From assembly GCA_011032825.1 (NCBI GenBank), contig JAADJZ010000016.1, forward strand, positions 806,001-870,000: a DNA stretch of 64,000 bases, written 5' to 3'. This stretch comes from Massariosphaeria phaeospora (taxonomy: Eukaryota; Ascomycota; Dothideomycetes; Pleosporales). How positions within the stretch are numbered: the first letter of the stretch is position 1; each line of letters starts with the position of its first letter. Made by a program: the position numbers and the translations under genes. Shown here one piece after another: positions 12,449 through 24,639 of this stretch. A model generated the notes under the pieces. The model searched no databases and was not told where the DNA came from. It was given only the letters and a program-made list of their open reading frames with translations.

Positions 12449-14242
12449 ATTGACGGTTGTTTGGGTTGCTAATAATAGCGGCGAGGGAAGTTATCGAATT
12501 ACAGATTAATCGAGCGAGTGCCCGCTGAAAGAGTGAAGCGGTAGTAGAGAGATATTCGGAACGAGCGACAAGGCACAAAGGCCAGAGGGGAACTTGATGC
12601 GAGGGCTGTGAGTGCGTACAAAGCCGTGAACAAAAGAGCAAGAATCAAAGCCACGATGGGCGGGAAGGGGAGGGGTTTTGATGGGCTCGCCATGGCCCGC
12701 AATTACTTTGATTGCGCGTAGCCCGAAACCGTTAGCTGAGCATCTTCGATAGTTAGAGTACGCAAGCGGCATAACGTCGCAGCTCGGCTGGCAGGCTACG
12801 GCTAGAAGAGGCCATGATGCGCGGCGCGGCGAGGGTGTGGAAATGTGGAAATGAGGCTTCTTGCGAGTCTGGGGAAGTTGGCCCGCTTCGGATGGGGGCG
12901 TGACCCTGTTCCGGCTAGCGTCGAGTTCCCCTGACAAGCCCACCAAGCCCATCAAGCCCATCTCCTGCACACTCCCCCCAGGGTCCAGCACAACCGCGTC
13001 ACCAGAGAAACAACGAAAGCTGAGCGACCAGCAATCGATAGGAAATTGAGTCTCGACGGACATGGGACGCGATCCTGCACGCGCTGCGCTGCGCCGCCCC
13101 GAGCACGCACACACGCAACGGCTTCTGTTGGACAGCCTCGCTCGGTATGTATCTTTGGAACCAATTCCCGCATCTCGTACATATGTCAATTGCACATTCA
13201 GTCCGTATCGCCAGAAGACTCCGAAGACCGTTCCATTTCCTCCTCAACGACCCGCCGTCTCTCCTCTCTACCAGCGACACATTGATTGCTGCTGAGGCTG
13301 GTGTTGTGCCAGCGCCGGTGCGATCATCGATGTGATGAAAAAACCGTCCCACAGACCACTCCCCCTCTAGCGCAGGAACAGGAACAGGGTCAAGGTCAGG
13401 GTCAGGCCAGGAACGACGCTCGTGCTCAGGGGCAAGGGGCAAGGGGCATGATCCATGGATGCCGCCGCCAATCCACCATCGTTCAGGAGAACTATTGGCC
13501 GAGCCCCGAGCGGTTTATTTCCTTGCGAGGTCTGAGCGCGGCGCATTGTTGGCGCCGGTTCAACGACTGCCGGGGCGGCAGCTCATCTCATCTTATCTCT
13601 CATCTCATCTCCCAGCCAGCCAGCCTTGTTCTCGAGTCTGCCGTCGAGAGCACTTCAATGATGACGTCGGCAGCACCGAGCAGACATCTCTCTGGTGCCT
13701 CTGCTGTGTTCCCTCCAGACCGCCACCCCTCGGACAAGCGCCAACCCAAAGCCTCAGTGTCCTCGTGCGCATCGCGTTGCGTTGGCGAGAAGGTCGTCGG
13801 GCGCGCTTGGTGTTGCAATTTCTTACCCGCGCTAAACCGGTCGGCGCTAGCCACGAAGTGTGGCAGGTGACAGAGAATATAAGCTGAGAGCCCAGCTGAA
13901 GAGAAGGGTTTAAGATGGGGATCATCCAATTGCGTGCGTATCCAGCTCTGATCTTGAGGCTAATGACTGTCAGGCAGCGAGCGCGCGGCAGTGTGTTCTC
14001 GCTTGCTCGGTAGGTGGTCTTCAACCAATTTGTCTTTCTTCATCCGTTACCTCTTCTTACTGTCCCTTCTCTATCCGCCTCCAAACCAACTGCGCTTCCG
14101 AAGTCTACTTCCTCCACAACACTTATTCACATCCACATATTTCTATCTATCCACCGAACCTCTCGAAACACGTAGCTACCGCACGATGCTCTTACCTCTA
14201 CACAATTTCCTAGACATTCTATTCTAGCGACACTGTTCCGGA
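12449..14242. other. Long upstream region of the GH17 gene
   Basis: About 1.8 kb with no ORF showing family similarity. It includes CAGG-type short repeats at 13370-13440, a CTCAT/TCTCAT run at 13582-13612 and pyrimidine-rich sequence at 14030-14160. Probably promoter and spacer. Confidence 0.45.
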
Positions 14243-14580
14243 CATTACCTAGTATACTAGATACAGTAGGGCTTTGTACTAACAGCCTAAACCTCTCTAC
14301 AGTTCCTCAAAACGTTTATACGGTCAAGAGAATACCTAATTACTAACTAAATTCTGCTAAATTATTTCTAATCGCACGATACTCTTGCCCCTATACGTTA
14401 TTCTGGGTATCCTATTCTAGATTTTTTGTTCTAGACAAACCTACTATGCTGTATACAACTCATTTAGTTAATTAGAGTCGTCTAGTTATTACTTACTATG
14501 CTGGACACAGTATACCTTTGTCTAGATAGCTTGAGCCTCTCCACAATTTTCTTAAAACGTATATACTGTTAAGAGGATTC
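14243..14580 (+). repeat. Dispersed GATACA repeat, two-unit copy
   Basis: Unit 1 (14243-14335) carries TAGATACAGTAGGGCTTTGT, then CCTCTCTACA, then CGGTCAAGAGAAT. Unit 2 (14491-14580) carries TGGACACAGTATACCTTTGT, then CCTCTCCACAATT, then CTGTTAAGAGGATT. The spacing of the three blocks is the same in both. A segment between them (14452-14490) matches 36709-36745 (CATTTAGTTAATTAGAGTCG against TATTTAGTTAAGTAGAGTCG). Confidence 0.8.
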
Positions 14581-14671
14581 TGAAACGAAGAATATAAGAG
14601 TAGGAATTAGGAAGACTACTGCACTTCAACCACTATCTAGCACACACGCGAACACGCAACAACATGCACCC

Positions 14672-17254
14672 TCAAGGATACACCCACCCCTCCTTCTCCC
14701 CCACCCCAAAATCCACTCTCTTATCCAAATCCGCCAACCAGTCCTCCACCCCCTCCCTCTGCATCGCCTCCTCCACTCTCCCTGTCCTCTCACAACGCCC
14801 ATACCACACCCTCTCAAAATTCAAGTTCAACCCCACCCCCACCCCCACCCCCTCCCCCTCATGCCTCAGCACCACCCACTCCGGCAGCGGCCGCATATGC
14901 TCCCGCTCATCGCTCTTATGATACCACCAATACCTCCCTCCCTCAAACCTGCGCTCAAAACCTCGCAGCACACCCCCCTGTTCCGGCCCGCGCACCAGCT
15001 CGCGAAACGCACAGATCGGATGTATATACTCGTTCGTCGCACCGTACTCGTTAATATCATCCAGCACGTATTCGCCCGCCTTCGGATCCCACATCTCCGC
15101 CTGGCAGTGCCCCGGCACGCGCTCGAGGGCGCCGGCAAGCACGTACATGCCCGCGTACGACTGCACGACGGGGCCGGTGCCCCAGCCGTAGTCGAAGGCC
15201 GGGTGTGCGTGCGGCGGGTCGCGGCGAGGGTCTGTGAGCCCGTTGTTAGCGGGGTTGAGGTAGGGGATTGAGGGCAGCTGCTTCTTGCCCCAGTCCAGCC
15301 AGCCGTCGTGGTGGTAGGTGCAGGCGTAGCGGATTTTGGAGCGCCAGTGCGAGTATTGCGTAAGGTATTGCAGGAAGGCGGAAGAGTCGATGGTTATGTG
15401 GGGGGAGATGCATTGGAGCATCCAGGTGAAGGTTGCGGTGGAGAGATCTGGAGGTGTGTTAGCGTTGGGTGTTCGAGTTCATTCTTTCGAGTGGTCTGGA
15501 GGACTAGGCGTCATATATGTGGCCCCAGTGGAACTGCCACGGGGGATGACAACACCAACGGATCGCTTGTTGAATCCGCATTGTGAGTAACGGCAAGATC
15601 AACTGAGCGATGAAGTTCTATCGGATGCCGCACCAAGGAATGTCTGGACACAGATCTGGCAGCTGCCATAGCCTGGAGCATTGCGCGGCAAAAAGATTGA
15701 ATTCGAAACCACTCACGCTCTAGGTCGCCCTTCATATCTTGGATGGTGTCATCAGAGCCACCCCCGCAGTTGATATGGACGCCCGGGAACCAGACTTGCT
15801 TGAGCTCCGGCGGCTGCTTGCCCCGCTTCGCCAACTGTGCCGGCAGATCTTTCGGAATGTACCACAGTGTCGGGCGGAAAGCCTTGCGCCGTTCGTCCAA
15901 AGCCAAAGCGTGGTACGCATGTTCGATATCTGTTCCTCGTCAGCACAACCGTGTGCAAGGCTACGCTACGCTACCACACTCACACTCGTTCAGCTTGACG
16001 TTGTGGAACCCATGTTGAACCCTGTGCTCCGCATTGTCGAAGACAGCAAAATCCGGAACCCCCAAACTGCCCACCGTGTCCCACACGCCCACCACCTTGA
16101 CCCTTCTGCTGTCCTCGTCGATTGCCACGTCGGGATGCGGCCGGATGTCCCAGCCTAGCGCCTCTTCTTTCTCTCCCCACTCCAGGCCCTGCTGCTTCAT
16201 CTCGTGGCCCTTCTTGCTCAGCTTTCCGTCGATGAAGTCTTTCCATGCTTGGGTTTCGCGGAACGGCTTGCCTTCGCGGTTCGACATGTATGCTCTGTAG
16301 ACCTGGGGGAATAGCTGCATGTCGATGGGCTTGATGACGCCGATGTCGGTGACTAGGCCGGCGACCGCGCGGGCTGTGTATGCGCCCCGGGAGAAGCCGA
16401 AGCAGCAGATCTCGTCGCCGGGTTCATAGTTCATAACGATGAAATCTGGAGTAATGTTAGCCCAAGGGAGAAAAGCTGCCGATGCCATGCAGTATTAGCC
16501 ACATCCACTCTTGGCCAAATTTGTTGATACGATGGGGCTTTTTGAGGTCAGCACTTTGCGTATTGCTAAACTCTTATATGCTGTCAAAAGGACGACAAAT
16601 TTTGTGGACGCGACAGTAGTCCTGGCAGCAGTCGTTGGCGACTCCATCCGTTATCAGATGCACCTCTTTGACCTGATCCATTCATGCCATTACCCACTGT
16701 GCCAGATACGATAGAGGTTGTAAAGGTCGAGCTCAAACCCTTGCACACTGCTGGTTTTCGAGAGGGTAGCAGAGTGAGTGAGTGGTATAGTAGCCCACAC
16801 ACGCTGCTGATACCATCCGTTGTGGGCCATAAGCTCGTTTTACTAGACTTGTACAAGACAGTATCCGGTATGCCAGATACATGAGATTCTGTAAAAGCGA
16901 AGGCGACATCTTTCGGTTGGGCTCAGGTCTTTCTGTTGTCGAGAGGATTGAAGATTTATCTCAAAAATGGAACTTACTGTAGGCTTCAATGACATTCTCT
17001 GCCAGCCCGGCGCCCGTCCCACCTTGTCTCTTTGCTTCAAAGCCAGTGATGTTCCCTGTACCGACGCCGCCATCGTAGTATATGATCTGGTGCCACTTCT
17101 TGGCCGGATCGTTCTTGTCGTTACCCATCCGCGCGATGACACGGCAGAGTTTGGTGACGTTCGACGGGACGTTCTCTTTGGAGCCCACGCTGGATTGCCA
17201 TGTCCCGTCACAGCAGACGATAAGGCGCCTACCCCAGGGCTTGTCGTCGGCCAT
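14672..17254 (-). CDS. DUF2235 alpha/beta-hydrolase domain protein
   Basis: Four exons (16978-17254, 15984-16445, 15717-15929, 14672-15447) give 575 aa in frame. It starts MADDKPWGRRLIVCCDGTWQ, the usual DUF2235 opening with the CCDGT motif. GFSRGAYTARA supplies the GxSxG nucleophile elbow; VGVWDTVGSLG and HAYHALALDERR, then WFPGVHINCGGG, carry the remaining conserved positions, including the likely catalytic Asp and His. DUF2235 is related to bacterial Tle1-type phospholipase effectors; the fungal members are uncharacterised, so lipase activity is inference. The C-terminal 250 aa are less conserved. Two introns are unusually long for this window: 532 bp (16446-16977, carrying dispersed repeats) and 269 bp (15448-15716). 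Confidence 0.92.
16520..16953 (+). repeat. Dispersed GATACA repeat inside an intron of the DUF2235 gene
   Basis: Three degenerate units lie in the 532-bp intron: about 16520-16596 (GATACGATGGGGCTTTT, then TATGCTGTCAAAAGGAC), 16688-16740 (GCCAGATACGATAGAGGTTG) and 16865-16953 (GCCAGATACATGAGATT, then TGTTGTCGAGAGGATT). They follow the same block order as the intergenic copies and are antisense to the host gene. Confidence 0.65.
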
Positions 17255-18137
17255 GTTCGATCGGGTGGTAGGAGATAGGACCGTAGGACAGTGAATCGAA
17301 GTTATGAGATTGAGTGATAGGAGTCGTAGGGTATGGCGGGAAGGTAAGTGCAAGCACGTAGCCCAAGTCATCGGACCTGAAATCACGCCGCAATAAAGAG
17401 AAGGTCGTACCAGCGTAAGCCAGACATAAGCTGGAAGGCGCGGTTGAACCACAAAAACGAAACAGGCAACAAGGCAAGCGCCTCTTAACCTGAATCAGCT
17501 TACATTGATCACATTCCCCGCCACAGAGGTAACACTCCAGCTCGCTATGAAGCTGTATTACCACCCAGTCCAGTACGCCTCGCACTTCTGAGGTGAGCTG
17601 AGGGAGTCGCCAAGAGACCGGACCACAGGCTGGAAACATCTGGTGTGCAGTTTGTCGCTCCATATGGACAAGCCATAGAACACAAGTTGTCAAAGACGGG
17701 ACCCTCGTTCAACAGGTGGTGGCGGTTCTGGCAGTTTGAGGTTCTGGCAGTATGAGGCATGTGTAACATATCAAAATGAAGTTAGTTCTTCAAAGCTTTG
17801 TGAGACAAGGCCGGAATCGTAGGAATTGCAGGCAAGTGGCTGCGTGACTGTCTTGACTTATACGTCACCCCACTGCATCTGACAAGCCGGGTAACGTGTG
17901 GCTAGATGAATCGAAGCACTTGAGTTCATATAGGAGAATGAACCGGTGAGCAGGATCTGACATGGAGTCGGGATGGGGACGAGGACGCTGCGATGGGGCT
18001 GTGCGTCCGAATGCGGCTTAGTGCATCGACCCCCACCAACTTTCTAACGTCCTCCCCATCTCCCAGCTCTTCTCCACTCAAATGGGAATGCACTTTCTCA
18101 GACCTTATCGTCTCGGCCAGCTATCTTTCATCATGCC
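17255..18137. other. Divergent intergenic region between the DUF2235 and NLR-like genes
   Basis: About 880 bp. It should hold the promoters of both divergent genes. I see no ORF with family support and no repeat. Confidence 0.45.
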
Positions 18138-21025
18138 ATGGCAGAGGTTGTTGGTGCCGTAGCTTCCGTAACGCAACTCATCAGCCTCAGCGGCACCCTA
18201 CTTGCCGGCGGCTATGGCTTCCTCTCCCGTGTTGCGCGAGCGCCGTCCGAAATCAGAGGGCTCTTGACTGAGACTGCTGCTATCAACAGCCTTCTTGGTC
18301 AGCTTCAGGCTATAGCAGAGTCCACCACCAAGCCAGCTTCTGATGACGCACTCCAGGCTCTCGTTAGTTTGGGTATTTTCGAAGAATGCCGGACGACCCT
18401 TGGCCTCATTGAGAAGGCTCTCGCTGATTGTAAGCAGATACACGGCAAAGAGGTGAAAAGCTTTGGGAGAAGACTGATCTGGCCGTTCAAAGAGAAGGAG
18501 ACCAAAGATGCCATGCATAGGTTACATCACCTGAGAGGGTTGCTTGCAAATGCCGTCGAGGCAAATTCCGCGTATGCCACGATATGACGGCACTAATGTT
18601 CATACTGACCCATCCCTTAGTTCTGCTATACGTCGCATAGAAGCCGGTCAAGACCTTCTTTTGGAAAAGGTGTCATTGCTCGCTGATGAGACGAAGACGC
18701 AACTGAGTCGAGAAGAGATACGAGCTGTGATCTCGTGGCTCTGCCCGTCGCCCTCAGATGGTGCACAAGTAAGCTTGGAGAATGCCCTACGACATCGACT
18801 CCCCGGTACTGGTCTTTGGTTCTTGGACTCGCACACTTTCAAGAACTGGATTAGCTCGAGCAGTGAGTCGGTTTGGATAACCGGCCTTCCTGGCTCTGGA
18901 AAGACTCTGCTCTGCTCTTCGATTATCGAAAAGCTGCAAACACTCTATACCTCACCTACCACCGCAGTGCTTTTTTTCTTCTGCGATCACCGCGATAAGT
19001 CCAAGCGCACACTCGAAAACTTCCTCACGAGTATCATGAAGCAGATTGTTGACTCTTCTTCAGCTTGTTTCAATAAAGCGAAAGAGCTCTATAATTACAA
19101 AGGGAAGAATTCGGGCCGCTCCCTCAACGCTTCTGAGTACTTTCCTCTGATCAGATCTATGATCCCGGAATTCGAAGACATCTATGTCGTTGTCGATGCC
19201 CTCGATGAGGCTTCGCAGGGAGATAAGATCGCGAATGCCTTGAGTCAATTGCGTATTGCTGGTTCTGAGCAAGGCATCCCAGTAAGAGTTCTTATCTCCA
19301 GTAGATATGACATTCGCATCGAACGGCGCCATCCTACCATCACGTCTGTCCGGGTTGCTTTGACGGAGAACACTCACCAGGACATCGCTCGATTCATCAC
19401 TGTGGAATTACTACGTCGAGTGAGTGAGGGCATAATTAAGATCCGGGATAAAGACCTAGTCTCTGTAATTGAACACCACATTACACACCGCGCAGGAACG
19501 TAAGTACTCCTTATCTGTTTGAACAACGTATCTTGCGTGCTTTGGCAGCATATCTGAGCGACAACACATTCAGGGATTAACAACTTCTAGACTTCTACAA
19601 GCACGGCTGCAGCTTGACTATCTGTCGAGCGCAAAGACTGACCAGGACATCAAGAACATGATACAGAACCTACCGAATGGACTCGAGTACACTTGGGAAA
19701 GACTTCTCTCTTTGATAGCTTCTCGCTACCCCGCACGCATCAACGAGATGAAACCCCTATTTCAATGTCTCATTGCTGCTGCCTCTCCCATGTCCGCCTA
19801 CCAGCTTGCAGAGATCATGGCAATGAGGCCAGAGCAGCGGTTCTTGGACTTTGCCACTGTGACAACGGATCCGTACGATGCCCTGGATATCATTGCACCT
19901 TTCGTGGTCGTGGACCGCGACCACAAAACTGGAGGCACCATCAGTCTCTCGCACTACTCGTTAGCCGAATACCTTTCCTCGGAGAATATACTCGCCGGAC
20001 CGGCAAGAGTATTTTACGTGCATCCTGGGGAGTCTCACGCATGGCTGGCCTCGATCTGTCTACAATATCTTACCTTCTCCTGTTTCGATACTCCGCTGGA
20101 CGACAATATCGATATTGCGGATATGCTGGACACGTACACGCTTTTAGAATATGCAGCGCTCAACTGGTTCGGACATATGAGTACCGCATACAATCTCGGC
20201 AAACCTTCACCTACATACGAGCCATATATTTCTTGGTTTATGGCTGGCCTGGAAGGTCCACCATGCTACCAACGGTGGCAACAAATCTTCACCGCGCACT
20301 ACCCTCCCAGCGAAGTCACCTCCCACTCGCCCATCTGCTTCGCAATATATGCAGGCCTGGCCGATCTGACCGAGTCTATCCTGCCCCTGCTACCAGACGT
20401 CAACTACCGCTTCGCCGACGGCCACACCTGCCTCACCGCCGCAGCAACCAGCGACCAATCGTCCATCGCTCAACGCCTCCTCGACCTAGGCGCAGACCCC
20501 AACCTCGCCACCACCGACCGCGGCCTGACGCCCCTGCACCTCGCGGCCGAACACAGTTGCGCGGAGACCTTCGCCGTGCTCCTCGCAGCTGGGGCTAACG
20601 CACACGCGCGCTCGACCTCGCGCACCACGCCCTTCTACCGCGCGTGTCGCGGCGGGGACCTCGCAATCCTTGCGGCGCTGCGCGACGCCGGCAGCGACGT
20701 GGATGCGCGTACGTATGACGGGTGGACGCCGCTGCACGAGGCGGTGGCGAACGAGCACGCGGATGTGGTGCGCGCGCTGCTGGAGTGGGGGGCGGATGCA
20801 GAGATTGAGAATGCGAAGGGGAGGACGGCGGTGATGTTTGCGGAGCGGATTTCCCGGCCGATTTTCGAGATGATGCGTGAGGTTGGGGCGGCGGGCGGGG
20901 GGCAGGATGGCGGGGGTGCAAAGATGGTGGTGCGGGGACGGAGGGATGATGGTAAGGATGATGAGGAGGATGATGAGGAGGATGATGATGATGATGATGA
21001 TGATGAAGGGGGTGAGTCCATGTGA
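18138..21025 (+). CDS. NLR-like STAND protein: fungal N-terminal domain, NACHT, ankyrin repeats
   Basis: Three exons (18138-18571, 18621-19499, 19591-21025) give 915 aa in frame. Residues 1-145 (MAEVVGAVASVTQLISLSG...) are a helical N-terminal domain typical of fungal STAND proteins. A NACHT NTPase follows: Walker A GLPGSGKT (about residue 255), FFFCDHRDKSKRT, Walker B IYVVVDALDEA and sensor-like RVLISSRYD. A winged-helix and helical region leads to LSHYSLAEYLSS, then an ankyrin block from about residue 700 with GLTPLHLAAEHS and GWTPLHEAVANEHADVVRALLEWGAD units. The C-terminus is an acidic run encoded by GAT/GAG repeats. Fungal NLR-like proteins are sensors in programmed cell death and non-self recognition. 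No premature stops: this copy looks intact, unlike the relics at 24.6-31.8 kb. Confidence 0.9.
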
Positions 21026-21110
21026 CGGTGGGTGGGTGGCTTTCCAAAAAAAACACAACACTGCGAAGCATTACGCCAATGGGCGCAACGCGACATGCAT
21101 CCCCTTTCGC

Positions 21111-21158
<48 letters not shown>
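21111..21158. repeat. TGT trinucleotide microsatellite
   Basis: Sixteen uninterrupted TGT units lie about 85 bp downstream of the NLR-like stop codon, probably in its 3' UTR. With the GAT/GAG repeat coding its acidic tail, this gives the 3' end of the gene two length-variable tracts. The rest of 21159-21749 has no gene; 21219-21310 ends with the repeat-like CATATGCTGTCAAGATAACC. Confidence 0.9.
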
Positions 21159-21749
21159 CGCCGGCACCCACACAGCTACCCAGCCCCTCTTCTCTTGCAC
21201 CCTCCGTCCTCAACAATACCCTATATGCCAGCTACAACAGCTCTTCGCACCAACTACTTCAACTGCTTTCTACTTTCCCAAAAACTCATATGCTGTCAAG
21301 ATAACCACTATCCTAGTAGTAGTAAGCACAAGCTAAATAATGGCCGTGGATGTTAGAGAGAGGTGCGCAATGCAGAGAGAGACGCGTGAAGGAAGTAGAG
21401 TCGCGTGTAGCAGAAGACGGGCATAGATAGGTATGCAGGGGGTAGATGCAGGAGGATGTAAGGAAATGCAGGAGGATGCGAGAGAGAGCGGCGCTGTGTT
21501 TAGAAGTGCGGGGGCGAGCAGAGGATACATAGGCTTTTGGATGATTAGTATAGGTTGTTTTGTATAAGGATTGAATTCTAGAGCTACTATACAGAGGTAG
21601 ATTAGCGATCGTCTTAACGAGGGGGTCTTGATGAGGTGGTTGTGCGGTGGGAACGGTATTTAGTACATTACGCGCTCTGCTAGCTACATACAATAGCCAC
21701 CGTGCCAGCCACTAGCATCACCATCCCTCCCACTACCGGCTACGCTACA

Positions 21750-23587
21750 CTACGCCACCCACAACCACGCCCGATGCAAAAAATTCCTCGGCACCGGCTC
21801 GACATCATTCTTCGTAAACTCATCCATCTCCCTCTTCCCACTCAACACATCGATATGCTCAATCTTAATCGCAAACGGCGTTCTAAACCAGATCTTATGT
21901 CCCACATACAGCACGAGGAATATCGGAATCGTGATATACGCCGCGAGGAAGTCGCTGACGGACCACTTGCCCGGGAAAAAGACCGGGAAGCCGTTGGTGA
22001 GTGTGAGGATGCAGACGATGGTGAGTGCGAAGTAGACAAAGTACGGCTGGCCGCGCGTGCGGAACGGCAGCGTGTCGAGCAGCCCGTGCAGTTGCATGGC
22101 CTTGCGGAACCGGATGTACGTGATCATGACGACGATCCACGCGATGAAGCCGGAGATGGTGCTGATGTTGGAGAACCACAGGAAGACTTGCGTGCCCGTC
22201 TGCGAGAGGTTGAGGAACGCGAGCAGGCCGACGGCCCAGGTAGCCAGCACGGCGACCCAGGGGACGCCCTGGCCGTTCGTCCTGCCGAAGATGTGGGGCG
22301 CGTCGCCGGACAGCGCGAGCCCGTACAGCACGCGCGACCCGGAGTACAGGAAGGCGTTGCCGGCGGACCAGGCGGAGGTGAGGATCGCGGCGTTGATGGC
22401 GTGGTTGAGGCCGCCGATGCCGGCGCGCTTAATGCCGATGACGAAGGGCGAGGCGGAGGCGTTTTTGTCCGGGCTCATGAGCAGGTCGTCGTCGTAGGGG
22501 ACGACCACGCCGATGATGAAGGAGCCGAAGCCGTAGAAGATGGCGAGCCGCCAGATGAAGCGGCGCGCGGCTTTGGGGATGTTGCGCCGCGGCGCGATGG
22601 TCTCGCCCGCGGCGAGCCCGATCAGCTCGGGGGAGGTGATGAAGGCGAAGCCCGCGCGCACAAAGGCCGTCCAGTAGGCGAGGAAGCGGCCGGTGCTGCC
22701 GTCTACCAGGTACGGCTTGAAGGCGCCGGGGTTGTTCCAGTAGCGGAAGCCGAGCCGGCCTTGGTTGTTGGGGCTGCCGCCCAGCATGATGACGAAGCCG
22801 AGCATGATGAGCCCCATGATGGTGATGAACTTGATGGACGCGAACCAGAACTCGGCTTCGCCGAAGACGCCCACGGCGATGATGTTCAGGGCGAGAATGA
22901 CGAGCAGGAAGATGGTGATCCAGACGCCGGCGGGGACGGACGTGTTCCAGTAGTCGAGCAGGATGGAGCCGGCAGTGGCTTCGGCGGCGACGAGGATGGC
23001 GTATGCGTACCTGGCGCGGTGTCAGTATATATATATGTCGAAGCCACAGATAGATATATCGAGCAGAAGCTCGCTCACTCACCAGTAGTTCCAGCCCACG
23101 GCAAACGCCAGACTCGGGTCTACAAAGCGCTTCACAAAGTACGGCACCGTGATGCCCTTCATGGGCAGATACGTGACTATCTCAGCGAGGTTGTTCATCA
23201 CGTTCCACACCACCAACATCATCGACAGGTACGCCATGAACAGCGGCGCGGGCCCCACCGTCGCCAGAATGCCGCCGCTGCCCACGAACAAGCCCGTGCC
23301 GATGGCGCCTCCCAGAGCCCTGCAATTGACCTCAGGGTCAGCGCATCGTTCTTCGCTCACTCGCGTGCGGTCAAGACGCAATCAGATCAGATCAGCGCAA
23401 CGTACAGGAACTGGATGTGCCGGCTCTTCAACCCTCGATGCGTATCCCCGCCGTGGCCCGCCGCCTCGGCCACCGTGGCGGCGCCGTGCACAAACGGCTC
23501 CTCGTACTCGCCGTTCGCATTGTAGTCGTAGGGCGCATCGTGGCCCTTTTCGAGCGCGCCGGCATCGTGGTGGTGTTTCCGGTTCAT
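21750..23587 (-). CDS. Amino-acid permease, YAT family (APC superfamily)
   Basis: Three exons (23406-23587, 23083-23319, 21750-23010) encode about 559 aa. The cytosolic N-terminus is His/Glu-rich (MNRKHHHDAG). The first membrane segment has ALGGAIGTGLFVGSGG, the classical substrate-binding turn of fungal amino-acid permeases. About twelve hydrophobic spans follow; other marks are FASIKFITIMGLIMLG, GAFKPY, ELIGLAAGE, GSRVLYGLALSGDAP and WFSNISTISGFIAW. The C-terminus is charged (KREMDEFTKNDVEPVPRNF). It sits in the plasma membrane and imports amino acids by proton symport; the exact substrate cannot be read from sequence. Splice sites restore frame at both junctions. Confidence 0.93.
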
Positions 23588-24639
23588 GGTGTTGGAGACT
23601 CGAGTGGCAGGCTAGACTCGACTAGTCGCGGGTCACGTCACTGTCGTCGTGCGCGCCGTACTCAGGCTCCCGCGCGCTTCCCGCTGTTGTGCGTGTGCGA
23701 GAAAAGAGAGAGACGGCGAGAGCAGAAGAAGAGGAAGAGGAGCAGAGCAAGAAAATTGACTCGCGCGCACCGCCTACAACGTAAGATGGCGTGCGCCTAC
23801 TTAAATATCCATCTCGCAGGCCGCGTGCAACGCCTGGGGCCGGCCAATGGCGCGCAGGGCTCGGCGGAACCGCGGCGTAAACTGCGGGGAACCGCGTGCT
23901 GGGCGCGGCGCCGCTGTCGTCGTTGCATGCACGCCTTGGTGCGGCTCTTGTCGCGGTGCATGGCGTGGAGTCTGGACATGGCATGGAACAAATTGCCGCA
24001 TGTAGTTGAGAGATAGTAGCCGGCAGCACGTCGGCGCTGGCGCAAACGACTGGCAGCTGTCCACTGTTGACATCTGGGATCCATCCATGGTTGCTTGAGC
24101 CGGCGAGAGCCGCGTGTCTTATCTCTGCCGCTTCGTCTATCGTTCTAGAAGCACGCTAGAATTCTGTGGCGCACCTGGTTTTTCAGATTGTATAGTGTAA
24201 AGGCACGTACACAGGACACACAGGCATGAGATGGAAGGTTGATTGCCTCTACTTGATGAAGGCGGTCAATGCGCCAGGCCGCATTGAGACTAGCGTCTTG
24301 ACGGCCACGTGACCGTCCACGCACATCCCGCTATATGCTCCCCTTGAGCATCCGCGCGAACTTTTATCCTACTTTTCCCTCGCCGTTGGTTTGTAGCGAC
24401 GCGTGAAGTTTGGTGAAGGGCAACTGGCTGGCGGCTGTCCCTGTCAGGCTTGCCACCTGCTCCGCAAATACGTCTCAAGCTGGTGAGCTTTCTCCGCGTA
24501 CTCATGGCTATTCACTTCAATCTAATCATAGCGGCCCAGGTGGAGACACCGCAATCATCATTAGATGTCCACATATACGGGTGACCATGCCGAACGCAAT
24601 GCGAAGTCCATGACGGAGCTATCTCTCTTGTCCATCTAT
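23588..24639. other. Upstream region of the permease, no gene seen
   Basis: About 1.05 kb. GA-rich low complexity at 23695-23755 (probable 5' leader/promoter) and GC-rich sequence to 24100. Nothing has convincing coding similarity before the NACHT-WD40 relic begins. Confidence 0.45.

Noticed and set aside
12506..13442. Overlapping minus-strand open frames upstream of the GH17 gene
   Set aside because: No motif, mixed composition, no splice structure; treated as promoter/spacer.
21702..23525. 607-codon open frame on the plus strand over the permease
   Set aside because: It is antisense to a well-supported spliced permease gene, has a biased Asp/Gly/Arg/Glu composition and no domain; a product of GC-rich third positions.
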